Shown in pieces: positions 1-8,832 of a DNA stretch of 17,695 nt. Source of the DNA: Actinomycetes bacterium (GTDB taxonomy: Bacteria; Actinomycetota; Actinomycetes; Propionibacteriales; Propionibacteriaceae); the NCBI GenBank assembly GCA_023419175.1, contig JAEZYG010000073.1:1-17695 (forward strand). The letters run 5' to 3'. Below the pieces are notes generated by a model. That model had not been told where the DNA came from, did no database searches, and saw nothing but the letters and a program-made list of their open reading frames with translations. A program made the translations under genes and the position numbers. Within the stretch, counting starts at the first letter, position 1. Each line of letters starts with the position of its first letter.

Positions 1-29
1 TTAGGCCCACTCGGATAGTTAAAATCATG

Positions 30-58
30 AATCCCTCCGATGAGGGATTTTTCTTTTT
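30..58 (+). terminator. Intrinsic terminator of an upstream unit
   Basis: A perfect 8-bp stem, AATCCCTC (30-37) pairing with GAGGGATT (42-49), encloses the 4-base loop CGAT. A T-rich tract (TTTCTTTTTC) follows at once. This is a classic rho-independent terminator for a transcript entering from the left edge. It lies only 27-36 bp before the MFS gene start, so that gene probably needs its own promoter or read-through. The upstream gene itself is outside the window. Confidence 0.85.
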
Positions 59-84
59 CTTCGTAGATTCTCATTAAGGGTGCC

Positions 85-1608
85 TTGTGTTCACTCCTTG
101 AGTTATATCGGCTAGACGATCCTATGATGGGGACTATGTCTGTATCTGCACCGGTCTATCTTGTAGGCTCACAAGAATTCCGCCGCATGGTATATGTGCG
201 GATACTCACTCAAGGGGCAGACGCTCTCGTCCAAGTTGCCATGGCAAGCTATGTGCTTCTCAATCCGCAAAATCAGCCGAATGCTTGGGCGATTGCAGGA
301 GTGATTGCACTTCTCATCATGCCCTTTAGTCTTATTGGGCCTTTCATCAGCCCTCTTGTCGATCGTTTCCAAAGACGTCAGATCGTCATCATCTGCGATG
401 TGGTGCGTCTCATATGGTGTGCAGGATTGGCGTATTTGATCGCCAGTGGACATATCGATTCATGGTGGACACCCGTGCTCTATATGGCAGCTCTCATCGT
501 TCTATCAGCGAATCGCCTTCAGTTAGCTGCTTTGAGTGCGGGAATCGCTCATCTCGTCCATAGACATATCTATCTGGACGCAATGGCCGTCATGCCTCTC
601 ATCGGTCCTGTCGCTGCTGTCCTTTTCGGGGGAGGTGGAGGAGTGTTACGTCTCTATCTCGCAGGACATATGGCTCATTATCGAGCCGATGGCATTCTCT
701 TTGCGATCGCTACCGCAAGCTTCCTTATCGCTGTCGCTATTACTTTTACGTTTCGTCCTAGGGCATTTGGGCCTGACAGCAAGCGAGATCTTAGGAGGTA
801 TTGGAATACAGTCGAGGTTTGTGATAACCCACGCCAGGGATCTTTAGATGCGGATAGCTATGTGGAGATAGATGGAAAGATCAACTCTCACATCTTGACG
901 AGCAAAGATGGTAGTAAACCTACCGATACAGAAAAGGAAAGCCCCCTTCGCTTCGGTGCTTCTCTTATAGAGTCATGGACGGCGGTGCTTTCCTATAAGC
1001 TTCCGATGATCGCTTTTTTTCTTCTCTCGATGGTCAAGATTGCCTTCGGTATAACGACGGTGACGATCATCGTCTTCTACCGTTCTCAGATGGATATCGT
1101 TGGGCAGGCTGCCATCGCATCCATGGGATTGTGGTTCGTCATCTCCGGTATAGGTTTCGCTCTTTCGGGAGTGAGTACACCACTTCTCAGCAGATCTCTT
1201 GGCATGAGAAAGACGATCATCGTCCTGATCGCGGGTGCTGCTCTGAGTCAATCGCTGATCGCTCTATCAGAAGACGATGTGATCTTGCGTCTCGCCGCTT
1301 TCCTTATCGGATGGATGGCTCAATCTATCAAGGTATGCACCGACACCATCGTCCAAGCTCACGTGGATGATAATGTCCGTGGGCAGACCATGGTGCTCTA
1401 CGATATCGTCAATAACGCCAGTCTCGTTATCGGAGCTGTTATCGCCGCCGCCGTGATTCCAGCAGACGGACATAGCCCGGCAGCGATGGGGATTATCAGC
1501 GCAGCATTTATCGCGCTAGCAGTAATTTTCGCTGTGGGATCTTCTAGGGACGATGCGGCTTATGATGAGGGGACGAGCAGATCTATTCACAGATCTGTCG
1601 CTCTTTAG
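85..1608 (+). CDS. MFS transporter, drug-efflux (DHA3/MFS_3) type
   Basis: Predicted inner-membrane permease of the major facilitator superfamily, likely a proton-driven exporter; the substrate cannot be read from sequence. The first hydrophobic half covers residues ~45-222 and carries an MFS motif A-like loop, GPFISPLVDRFQRRQ (~85-99), between TM2 and TM3. A hydrophilic cytoplasmic loop of ~75 residues (~224-300) separates it from the second half (~301-490). About 507 residues is long for the family because of this loop. The start is uncertain: TTG at 85 has AAGGG 4 bases upstream, while ATG at 136 (residue 18) has GGGG just before it and removes an odd hydrophilic leader. Convergent with the Tad operon. 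Membership of MFS is firm; the efflux role and macrolide-type resemblance are inference. Confidence 0.85.
   Translation: MCSLLELYRLDDPMMGTMSVSAPVYLVGSQEFRRMVYVRILTQGADALVQVAMASYVLLNPQNQPNAWAIAGVIALLIMPFSLIGPFISPLVDRFQRRQIVIICDVVRLIWCAGLAYLIASGHIDSWWTPVLYMAALIVLSANRLQLAALSAGIAHLVHRHIYLDAMAVMPLIGPVAAVLFGGGGGVLRLYLAGHMAHYRADGILFAIATASFLIAVAITFTFRPRAFGPDSKRDLRRYWNTVEVCDNPRQGSLDADSYVEIDGKINSHILTSKDGSKPTDTEKESPLRFGASLIESWTAVLSYKLPMIAFFLLSMVKIAFGITTVTIIVFYRSQMDIVGQAAIASMGLWFVISGIGFALSGVSTPLLSRSLGMRKTIIVLIAGAALSQSLIALSEDDVILRLAAFLIGWMAQSIKVCTDTIVQAHVDDNVRGQTMVLYDIVNNASLVIGAVIAAAVIPADGHSPAAMGIISAAFIALAVIFAVGSSRDDAAYDEGTSRSIHRSVAL
1578..1604 (+). terminator. Possible hairpin at the end of the MFS gene
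   Basis: CAGATCT (1578-1584) pairs with AGATCTG (1591-1597) around a 6-base loop, followed by TCGCTCTTT across the stop codon region. The stem is perfect, but the T tract is short and the structure lies inside the coding end, so a terminator role is only possible. No better terminator was found in the 57 bp between the convergent genes. Confidence 0.25.
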
Positions 1609-1665
1609 ATACTATCGATAGCGCACACCTCTTTCTATAGCGTCATCTCTATCTGAGTTCTTCTT

Positions 1666-4590
1666 CTATCGTGGCATTCCCACGGATATAGGGTGTTCGG
1701 ATCTGCTCTGTACTGCTCGTGCCCGTCCCTCCATGACCTGTTGAATACAGACCACCGTCTCAGCTTGCAGATCGATTCCTAAATCGCGAGAGCGTCTGAT
1801 TAATTCCATAACCAATCGTTCGCATCGGGAACGCTCCCCGTTCGCATGGGATAGTCGGATATCGGCTACCGCCAGCAGCTCACTTTCTGGATTGACAAGA
1901 TATGCCTTATCCAAGGCCCATCTGGCTATGTCCAGATCGCCTTTTTCACACGATCGTTCGACTATGACATGGGCAATATCGACCACAAGAGCTTCCATAT
2001 CCCGTCTCATCTGCTCAGCCCATAGCCACTGTCCAGGTGCTGCATCCGCAAGAGGAGCTCCTTGAACAAGCTCTAATGCGCTGATGAGGGTGGAGGTTGA
2101 TGTGCGATTTATCCCAGGAGAGACGAGCATAGACATCTTCTCCCAATCGGAGGTCACTGCTGGGTGAGCTGTGATCTTACCGGTATAGGCCTCAGGTAAA
2201 TAAAGAGAACCCTGGTCGTCTGTTCCGAGCCAAGAACGTAGACGGCTCATATTGGACCGTCTCGTCGTCTCCGCTACCAGCAGATCGCGAGTCATATCGG
2301 TTGAAGTAGCTCCCGGATGGCTGAGAATCCATGCGCAATATTCAACACATTGTTTAACGGCTCTTTGTGGGCGTTCCCCTCGTCCGCCCACGATATCTGT
2401 TCTCCCAAAAAGTGTGAGGAAAGGATGGGGATAATCAGATGAGGACATATCGACCTCCTGAGAATGGGCGGCATCTAGCTTGTCAACGCCATCAGGTGGG
2501 TAGGAACCTCGATCCCACCAATCGGCTGGGGGATAGTCGGTGGAGGACGCTGTGGTCAAGATCTGCTCTAAACAGCGGCGGGCAGGTTGCTCAGCGGCAT
2601 AAAGCGTACACATATCCCCATTCGGTAAGGTTGCGTATCCATCTGCGATATAGATGGATTGACCGAGAGGATGAGGCGTGCAAGACAGAATGGAGATTCC
2701 CGTCTGCACCGGTGGAAGATAGGCGGCTTCCCATCTATCGGTGATGACCACTATAGGACGCCAAGCCTCTGCCCCTTGGGAATCCCTTAACTCCTCATAG
2801 GAGATTCCAGACGGGTGGGCGGCAAGACGTTCAACACCCAAAGCTTCAACGCGATTCTCCAAGTCGCTATGGGAGCACGACGTGACGGAAGGGGAATCCA
2901 CATCATTCAGCCATTCCAGCTCCTCAAGACAGACGATGAGATCGACACGGTCATTATGAGCCAAGTGAAGGGCAATAGCGCTGAGTACGTCGATCACTTC
3001 TGATCGTTGTCCCTCAAGGCATATCATCGACCCGTCCAAAGGAAGGCAATATTCTTGACGTTCGTCATATCCGATGGGGACGCTCCACGGGCTTTCCCCT
3101 TGAGCAGGTGACAAACCCCGCATGGGATGGGCTTTGTCCGAGGAGAGATGAATATCACTTTCATCCATGCTCGTTGAAGCTGCGTAGTTCAAGGCATTGC
3201 TCAAGATGGAAGATTCTCGATCTAAAGACGGTAGACGATATCCGAGCGGACGTCCTGATATCTGTTGACGGCGACGGCGAATAAAATTACGGCCGAGAAG
3301 AGCAGAAAGTCCGATCCCTAAACTGCCTAGGGTCATCATCACTGCGCTTATATCGATATCTGATTCAGCTGTGAGAAGAGAAGATATCGTCAGCGGACGG
3401 GTGAATATCTCCAAGGCAGACGATGTGACTTCGCCTTCACTATCGGGATTGATTCCGTTGCTGTGTTCAGTTGAGTGGTCAATCTCCTGAACGCTTTCAG
3501 AGGGGATAGGGAGGGGGTGATCTCCATCTTGGTTGAGCTGAACGCTTTGAGATGGATCCTCATGGTAGGGAAGATCTGCGGGGATAACTAGCGCCTTACT
3601 GGGGAGAGATTCTGGTGTGACAAGGGTTTTATCGCCGGATAGATCCGCCTGAGAATGTGGAGAGATATCCTCTGGATCGCTTCGGTTGGTGTCAATATTG
3701 GAGGTGGGATGACCGCTTTGTATATCGTCAATTCCAATCGGTTCATTGTATGTGGGTGAGGTGGGAATGGTCAGTTGCCAGCCAACCTCGATCATATTGG
3801 GGTCATCGATCAGATCGGCATTCGCCTCGACAAGAAGAGGCCAAGCATTTGCATCACCTAGATGGATTTCAGCCAGAGCAGACAAGGTATCTCCAGAATT
3901 GACGCTTACCATCTGCTCGCCCATCGATGAAGATGGCATATCGCTATCGTCGCCTTTGTCCGTTTCGTAGACGGGAATGGTTAGAGCCATTCCTTCGTCC
4001 AGATCGGTGGAATCGAGCAGAACGCTCTTGTTGAGGGCGACAATCGTGCGCCATTGAGAGCCATCATTCAGATAGCGTTCCGCCAGCGACCACAGATCGT
4101 CTCCAGCGTTAACGATATGAGTGATAAAGCGTTCTTGGACGTCGTTCTCGTCTGTAGGAATATCTGGAGAAGGAGTGGAGGATATAACTGAGCTGTCCTC
4201 ACTATCTTCTATGGGGGTGTCGGCATGGGCGCTTGCAGGGTGTATCGAGGTGATTGTGACCAATCCTGCAATAGCTGTGATGAGGACAGCGCTTGCAGGA
4301 GCGAAGAGAGAGATACCGGGGAAATGAAGCGAAATCCGATGATGGGTGATTGCAGACAAACCTTCAGCGATTAAGGATAGAGAGGCGAGTGCCCAGGAAA
4401 TCCACGCGATAAGGCTAATCAATGTGATGGTGATATCTCGTGGGTGGGCAAGAGTCCACATATCCGGGTGAAAGATGAGATATAGGGCATCCACTCGTCC
4501 ACAGGTGAGGAGAATCCATGGAGATGCGATCACGATCCCGATCACAATTCCGATTGCAAGACATCCTTTCAGGAAGCGGACGAGATTCAT
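1666..4590 (-). CDS. Membrane LysM protein with cytoplasmic SARP/BTAD-like regulator half
   Basis: A 974-residue protein ending the Tad operon. In order: three predicted TM helices (~10-30, 53-75, 92-115); two LysM-like repeats (~155-206 and ~226-276, each with a GD..W/T.LA..YL motif and an ending like LTIP), a known type of peptidoglycan-binding module; an acidic Ser/Pro/Asp-rich linker (~280-405); a fourth TM (~413-433) followed by RRRRRQ; a poorly recognised domain (~500-680); an OmpR/SARP-like winged helix (~722-812, with TRRSNMSRLRSWLG and SLYLPE); and an alpha-helical BTAD/TPR-like tail (~815-955). Charge distribution fits N-in, LysM outside, regulator inside. The ATG at 4590 overlaps the previous stop as ATGA. 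Family knowledge: LysM/BTAD proteins occur beside actinobacterial tad loci. Inference: it senses wall or pilus state and controls transcription. No DNA target is visible. Confidence 0.85.
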   Translation of the reverse strand: MNLVRFLKGCLAIGIVIGIVIASPWILLTCGRVDALYLIFHPDMWTLAHPRDITITLISLIAWISWALASLSLIAEGLSAITHHRISLHFPGISLFAPASAVLITAIAGLVTITSIHPASAHADTPIEDSEDSSVISSTPSPDIPTDENDVQERFITHIVNAGDDLWSLAERYLNDGSQWRTIVALNKSVLLDSTDLDEGMALTIPVYETDKGDDSDMPSSSMGEQMVSVNSGDTLSALAEIHLGDANAWPLLVEANADLIDDPNMIEVGWQLTIPTSPTYNEPIGIDDIQSGHPTSNIDTNRSDPEDISPHSQADLSGDKTLVTPESLPSKALVIPADLPYHEDPSQSVQLNQDGDHPLPIPSESVQEIDHSTEHSNGINPDSEGEVTSSALEIFTRPLTISSLLTAESDIDISAVMMTLGSLGIGLSALLGRNFIRRRRQQISGRPLGYRLPSLDRESSILSNALNYAASTSMDESDIHLSSDKAHPMRGLSPAQGESPWSVPIGYDERQEYCLPLDGSMICLEGQRSEVIDVLSAIALHLAHNDRVDLIVCLEELEWLNDVDSPSVTSCSHSDLENRVEALGVERLAAHPSGISYEELRDSQGAEAWRPIVVITDRWEAAYLPPVQTGISILSCTPHPLGQSIYIADGYATLPNGDMCTLYAAEQPARRCLEQILTTASSTDYPPADWWDRGSYPPDGVDKLDAAHSQEVDMSSSDYPHPFLTLFGRTDIVGGRGERPQRAVKQCVEYCAWILSHPGATSTDMTRDLLVAETTRRSNMSRLRSWLGTDDQGSLYLPEAYTGKITAHPAVTSDWEKMSMLVSPGINRTSTSTLISALELVQGAPLADAAPGQWLWAEQMRRDMEALVVDIAHVIVERSCEKGDLDIARWALDKAYLVNPESELLAVADIRLSHANGERSRCERLVMELIRRSRDLGIDLQAETVVCIQQVMEGRARAVQSRSEHPISVGMPR

Positions 4591-4997
4591 CTGTCATTTC
4601 CTTCCCTCAAAGAATCCATCATTTCGCTCGCTTCAGAGTCCAAGGACACAGGAAGGCGGAAAGGGATTCCTTCGATGGCGGATATCTGACAGTGAACCTT
4701 GACAACAGCTTTTCTCTTGCGGTCGTCGCCCATATCGCTGATAGTCATATCAAATGTGGACGATAGACAGCGCAAAGAACGCTCATCCAACGACGATTCC
4801 CATGCCGCATGGGCGAAATGATAGGTATCCTCCTGATGAGAAGGGATAGTGGCTGCGCGAGCAGCAGCTTGAGCGGAATAGTGAAGATGAGACTGAGCCC
4901 ACCCGATCCGCCATATGCCTCCCATAATGACAACGCTAAGAGTCAAGAGGGGGATGAGAAGACATGCTTCAATAGAAGCCCAACCGTGTTGATCCAC
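4587..4997 (-). CDS. TadE-like pilus assembly protein 2 (minor pseudopilin)
   Basis: 136 residues from a GTG start at 4997, chosen because AAGGAGG ends 4 bases upstream and the GTG shares its first base with the TAG stop of the preceding gene (TAGTG). A longer frame from 5045 would bury this site. The N-terminus is HGWASIEACLLIPLL: a prepilin-like G followed by E at +5, then one TM helix (~12-33) and a small extracytoplasmic domain with two cysteines. This is the TadE/TadF layout, in which minor pilins are cleaved by a prepilin peptidase and help assemble Flp pili at the membrane. The stop overlaps the LysM gene start (ATGA), implying coupled translation. Specific role within the pilus is inference. 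Confidence 0.8.
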   Translation of the reverse strand: MDQHGWASIEACLLIPLLTLSVVIMGGIWRIGWAQSHLHYSAQAAARAATIPSHQEDTYHFAHAAWESSLDERSLRCLSSTFDMTISDMGDDRKRKAVVKVHCQISAIEGIPFRLPVSLDSEASEMMDSLREGNDR

Positions 4998-5371
4998 TAT
5001 TCCTCCTTCAGACGTGAGGCATGAGCGTGGACAGAAGACAACCAATCAGGACCGACGATGGGAACCCTAGCGTCGAGATCAACATCGATCTTTCTGCTCT
5101 CCGCGGTGATAGAGACCGCACAATCACGCAGACCTGCTTGGTCAGCGATTCTCATAGCTGTCTGTTTTGCCTGGTCGATATCCCCGTTGAGGAAGGAGGA
5201 TTGTTCCGCTGCGCTCGCTGCAGCATCGTGAGCTGCTGAATGTCCATAGAAATAGATCGATGCCTGAATAGCTGCAAAGATCACCATCGTCACTACGGGG
5301 ATGATGAGAGCCCATTGAACGCTCGATGATATTCCCCGGTCGTTGATCGGCATATATCTAGGTGAGCTCAT
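4997..5371 (-). CDS. TadE-like pilus assembly protein 1
   Basis: 124 residues from ATG at 5371; the SD-like AAGGAAAG lies 5 bases upstream, whereas the longer TTG start at 5389 lacks one. It has a short basic leader ending NDRG, then ISSSVQWALIIPVV and one TM helix (~20-40), followed by an alanine-rich amphipathic helix and a small hydrophilic domain with one Cys. The form RG-x5-Q-x-A-x3-P resembles TadE/TadG-like minor pilins, but the usual Glu after the cleavage glycine is Gln and sits one position later (+6). The gene overlaps the pilin gene upstream by 14 bp and the next gene by 1 bp. Likely a membrane-anchored minor pilin; the exact role is inferred from family and operon. Confidence 0.75.
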   Translation of the reverse strand: MSSPRYMPINDRGISSSVQWALIIPVVTMVIFAAIQASIYFYGHSAAHDAAASAAEQSSFLNGDIDQAKQTAMRIADQAGLRDCAVSITAESRKIDVDLDARVPIVGPDWLSSVHAHASRLKEE

Positions 5372-5588
5372 GGAGCTTTCCTTCAACAAAACCTTTGACG
5401 ATGGCGATAACCACGATGGCGATCGCTACTGCACCAGTGAGCAAAATCGCATTTTCTGTCGATTGAGATAGACCTCTTTGATCGCGCAGAGAAGGGAGGT
5501 AGTTATCCCTCACCATCTCTGTATGAGAATCCAAGTGATAGTAGGTGCCAAGACAGATATGGATAAGGCGGTGAAGATAGGTAGTCAT
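5358..5588 (-). CDS. Flp-like major pilin candidate (small single-TM prepilin)
   Basis: 76 residues. ATG at 5588 has AAAGGAAG 5 bases upstream, a good site. A hydrophilic leader of 39 residues ends in RDQRG, followed by LSQSTENAILL and one strongly hydrophobic helix (~46-66), then a short tail (FVEGKLHELT). This small size and layout, between tadC and two tadE-like genes, match the Flp pilin position in Tad operons. Oddities: the leader is long for a Flp prepilin, and Glu lies at +6 rather than +5 from the putative cleavage Gly39. A start at Met25 would shorten the leader but has a weaker SD. The assignment as the pilus subunit rests on size, TM helix and context rather than strong sequence identity. 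Confidence 0.65.
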   Translation of the reverse strand: MTTYLHRLIHICLGTYYHLDSHTEMVRDNYLPSLRDQRGLSQSTENAILLTGAVAIAIVVIAIVKGFVEGKLHELT

Positions 5589-5604
5589 GGAGCTTCCTTT
5601 CTGA

Positions 5605-6477
5605 TTATGAGGTGATGGTCATGAGTGGAGGGATGAGGAAGGCGAGAGCGAAAATCAAGACGGGAAGAGTCATCCAAATCGTCAATTGTTCGTTGCGTCG
5701 ATGAGCTCTCATTTTCTCTTTCATGAGATGGGAATCACGTAACTGAGAGACTCGGTTCAAAAGAGCTTCTGAGAGGGAGGCTCCTTGTTCATCGAGACGC
5801 ATGACATCGGCCATCTGTTCCAATTCGTCTAGGTCAAGACGTCGTGCGAGAGAGCATAAACCTGTCCATGGAGCTCGTTGCTCATAGCGGGATCGTTCCA
5901 ATGCCTGCCGAATCTGGACGAAGATGGGAGCTTCCGATAATAAAGAAGCATGTTCAATAGCCTGTACGGCTGAAAGGTTCGCCATTCTTTCCAAAATCAC
6001 CAGATCGAAAAAGCTATTAATCGCTTCAGCGGCATCATCGCGGATCGTCTGGTGGGAATGGGCAAGCTGAATATTAGGGACGAACCAACCTATTGCGCTT
6101 CCCACCGCGAATACGATCAGATGGATCGCACTGATCGGTATGAAGATAGATAGGGCAGCGAAGGATCCGCCTCCCATCGCTATGGCGACGATGAGTTTGT
6201 GGACGACGAAATCGCTGATGGTTCGTCCTTGAATATCTAAAAGACGAGCTGTTCTATCGCTTAAAGCGACCACTCCTGTCCGGTAGAGCCAAGCGCCCAG
6301 ACGCTCCGTTGAGGAAGAGGAATCGATGATGTTGTGGACATGTCCACTCTCGACAGGAGAATCTAAATAAGCCAGAGCATCATCTAGACGAATGGGACGT
6401 GGGTAGAGGGCATAGACGATGATGACGATGCCTGTCGAGACCAACATCGCAGATCCCACAACGAATAGAAAGCTCAT
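5605..6477 (-). CDS. tadC: TadC-like type II secretion F-domain protein
   Basis: 290 residues; inner-membrane platform protein of the Flp pilus machine. ATG at 6477 was chosen because GAGGAGG is 7 bases upstream and the ATG overlaps the tadB stop (ATGA); a GTG at 6483 would sit too close to that SD. Hydrophobic segments occur at ~3-23, two around ~95-135, and ~265-288, with the T2SSF-type cytoplasmic helical region between (ERMANLSAVQAIEHAS and LEQMADVMRLDEQGASLSEAL). Family knowledge: TadB and TadC form the membrane core engaged by the TadA ATPase. Gene order after tadB supports the C rather than B assignment. Confidence 0.85.
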   Translation of the reverse strand: MSFLFVVGSAMLVSTGIVIIVYALYPRPIRLDDALAYLDSPVESGHVHNIIDSSSSTERLGAWLYRTGVVALSDRTARLLDIQGRTISDFVVHKLIVAIAMGGGSFAALSIFIPISAIHLIVFAVGSAIGWFVPNIQLAHSHQTIRDDAAEAINSFFDLVILERMANLSAVQAIEHASLLSEAPIFVQIRQALERSRYEQRAPWTGLCSLARRLDLDELEQMADVMRLDEQGASLSEALLNRVSQLRDSHLMKEKMRAHRRNEQLTIWMTLPVLIFALAFLIPPLMTITS

Positions 6478-7340
6478 GAACACGCCTCCTCATAGCTGTG
6501 ACAGACCAAGATGCGATCACGACGCCGAGGACGAGATTTGACCTTCAAAACCCATAGACTTCCCAGATAAGCACTGATCAATACAGCGGCAATCATCTGA
6601 CCGAGTGGAGTGGTATACGGATGGAAATAGTGAGGGGAGAAGATAAAGGCTGCCCCCAGCACTGCTGCGGTGATCCCCGTAACTTGCCTGACAACTATCC
6701 GAGGTTTTTCCTGTTCGGCAGCTATCTCTCGCAAAGCGGTCAGACGGTGACGAATCTGTGATGAAAGGGCTTTCAAAGTGATCGTGGCTCCACTTCCTCC
6801 GCGTTCAGCGATGAGAATGAGCGAGGCGATGACAGTATCGGCATCTGCACTGTCGAGTTCGTCAGAAAAAGCGTAGAAGGCTGAACGAAGCGTCCAGCGT
6901 TGATCGAGACGGCTCACCAGGAGACGCACCGGATCTGAGAGAAGATCAGGTAGATGAGAGCGAGTGGAGCGAATTGCGTCCACAAGAGATTTCCCTGTTG
7001 ACACCGACGAGATGAGGGATGATATCCAGCGGTCTAAAGATTCCAAAGTGTCGATCTCGCAAGAATCGAGAGGAGCTAGAAGGATTGGTATAACCAACGC
7101 CACAAGTGGGGCGATGACCACAGCGATCAACGCTTTCGTCCACCAGGCAAGGGCAATACCTGCCACGATAGAGACGAGGAATAATCGACGATGGGAAGCG
7201 GGAATATGCGGATAGAGACGGGTGAAGCGTCTGCGAATTGAGAATCGAATCCGTTCACGACAATCCAGCCCCTCAAGGCTGATCGCCACACCACAGCAGA
7301 TGGCGAAACTGCAGATAGTGATGAGGATAAGATCTTTCAT
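6474..7340 (-). CDS. tadB: TadB-like type II secretion F-domain protein
   Basis: 288 residues. N-terminal TM (~4-21), a TM pair (~52-90), a cytoplasmic T2SSF-like domain (~100-225, with ISSLISSVSTGKSLVDAIR and ERGGSGATITLKALS) and a TM pair near the end (~228-262), followed by a basic tail (KVKSRPRRRDR). This is the usual TadB layout and size. ATG at 7340 overlaps the stop of the ATPase gene by 4 bp (ATGA), and the stop overlaps tadC in the same way, so ATPase, TadB and TadC are probably made in balanced amounts. No anomaly seen. Confidence 0.85.
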   Translation of the reverse strand: MKDLILITICSFAICCGVAISLEGLDCRERIRFSIRRRFTRLYPHIPASHRRLFLVSIVAGIALAWWTKALIAVVIAPLVALVIPILLAPLDSCEIDTLESLDRWISSLISSVSTGKSLVDAIRSTRSHLPDLLSDPVRLLVSRLDQRWTLRSAFYAFSDELDSADADTVIASLILIAERGGSGATITLKALSSQIRHRLTALREIAAEQEKPRIVVRQVTGITAAVLGAAFIFSPHYFHPYTTPLGQMIAAVLISAYLGSLWVLKVKSRPRRRDRILVCHSYEEACS

Positions 7341-8821
7341 GATCGCCTCACATAGGAAAGATCGTCCATGAATGCAGCGCTTGGACGTAGCAGACCAGCA
7401 CTTCCGTCTGGATTGCTGATATAGGCACGATGGGTAACCGGACGTCCGTTCTCCATTGCCCCTGTCAGCTCGTGAATCTCGGAGATGAAACGTACACGTT
7501 GACCCCCTCTCCAGGTCTCATCTTTTAAAGAGACATGGATGAGCAGGTGCATATTGAGAGCGATCTGGCGATATGCCTCCTCGATACTCATCGCAGAACC
7601 TCGGGCAACACGAGAGGCGAGACGGTCCATCGTTGATGAAGCGGAATGGGAATGTGTGGTGGACATTGTCCCAGCCCCTGCCTGCATGGCTTCAAACATC
7701 GCCCCAGCTTCAAGGCCGCGGACTTCACCGACGATCAGACGGGACAAATTTTGACGCAATGCTTCTGGAATGAGATCGGCTACCGTATATTCGCCGACGA
7801 GGTGTCCATTACGCACCTCACCCATGCCTACTTTGGATTGGAAAGCGACGACATTTCCCCGTCCAGGAAGGAGATGAGTGAGCAATTCATAATCGGTTTC
7901 CAAAGTTCCGATTCTTTCACTGGATGGGATGGATGAGATAAGGGCTCGTAGCAGAGTTGTTTTTCCAGCTCCCTGATCGCCTGAGATGACGATAGATTTA
8001 CGTGCCTTAACACAGAGATCGAGAAAATCTGCCACCTCAGAAGGCATCATCGCATTATGAGCGAGATCGGCGAGGCAGATATCGGTGAGAAGATGCTGAC
8101 GGATCACGATTGAAGGACGGTGGGTCAAGCCGAAGGCGACCGCATGGAGACGATAACGCTTCCCCAATGCGATCGTCATCATCGGGTGGGCATCGTCAAA
8201 TGCTCGCGGTGGGTCAACCGTAGAGGCGAGAAAACGCACAGCCTCTATTAACTCCTCATCGCTATCGGCGACAGGACTATGGGAGATACGCCGTCCATCA
8301 CCATATTGAATGGTGACATGATCCCAACCGTTGATCTCGATATTTTCTGCATCGGCTATCTCGAAAAGAGGTTGCAGTCTCCCATAGCCAAAAATGGAAT
8401 CTTCAAGGGCTTTAGCGTGGGCTTTCTCCAGGTTAAGCGACCATGATGCCTCTCCTTTTTCTGAGAGGGAATGAGCATATTCTCGCACGGTTGAATTGAT
8501 AATCGATCTTCCCATCAACCGTCTATCGTCTGCGGGCATAGGTGAATGTTTCTCGGCGAACCACCGCGCAGTATTCTCGCTGATTCTCTCACTCGCTTGA
8601 GAGCGCAGACGCACGATGAGTGACCAATCCACATCGGATCTACGAGGGGGAGGAGAATCGTTAGAGATAGGGATTGAAACATCCGATGAGGGGCACAGCG
8701 AATCCAAGATGGAGGTGAGAGGAATGCTTTGATGGACAGAGGTGTCGATACCTTCCACCTTCGGAAGATCAGGGGAATGATGGTTTTCAACACTTTGCCG
8801 TTGTGTGTGATGAATAGGCAT
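7337..8821 (-). CDS. tadA: CpaF/TadA-type pilus assembly ATPase
   Basis: 494 residues. Secretion-superfamily ATPase predicted to power Flp pilus extension from the cytoplasmic face. A variable N-terminal extension (~1-75) is followed by a helical region and an N-terminal domain (FGYGRLQPLFEIADAENIEI, ~144-163), Walker A GDQGAGKTT (281-289), an Asp/Glu box TLETDYELL (~306-314), Walker B LIVGEVRG (~362-369) and a His box STTHSHSASS (~387-396). All catalytic elements look intact. ATG at 8821 has a near-perfect AGGAGG 7 bases upstream, the strongest SD in the operon, and lies 11 bp after the TadZ-like gene. Confidence 0.93.
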   Translation of the reverse strand: MPIHHTQRQSVENHHSPDLPKVEGIDTSVHQSIPLTSILDSLCPSSDVSIPISNDSPPPRRSDVDWSLIVRLRSQASERISENTARWFAEKHSPMPADDRRLMGRSIINSTVREYAHSLSEKGEASWSLNLEKAHAKALEDSIFGYGRLQPLFEIADAENIEINGWDHVTIQYGDGRRISHSPVADSDEELIEAVRFLASTVDPPRAFDDAHPMMTIALGKRYRLHAVAFGLTHRPSIVIRQHLLTDICLADLAHNAMMPSEVADFLDLCVKARKSIVISGDQGAGKTTLLRALISSIPSSERIGTLETDYELLTHLLPGRGNVVAFQSKVGMGEVRNGHLVGEYTVADLIPEALRQNLSRLIVGEVRGLEAGAMFEAMQAGAGTMSTTHSHSASSTMDRLASRVARGSAMSIEEAYRQIALNMHLLIHVSLKDETWRGGQRVRFISEIHELTGAMENGRPVTHRAYISNPDGSAGLLRPSAAFMDDLSYVRRS

Positions 8822-8832
8822 GATGTCACCTC

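Noticed and set aside
1..18. Short open frame LGPLG ending in TAG at the left edge as a gene end
   Set aside because: Five codons are too few to identify; only the terminator after it is supported.
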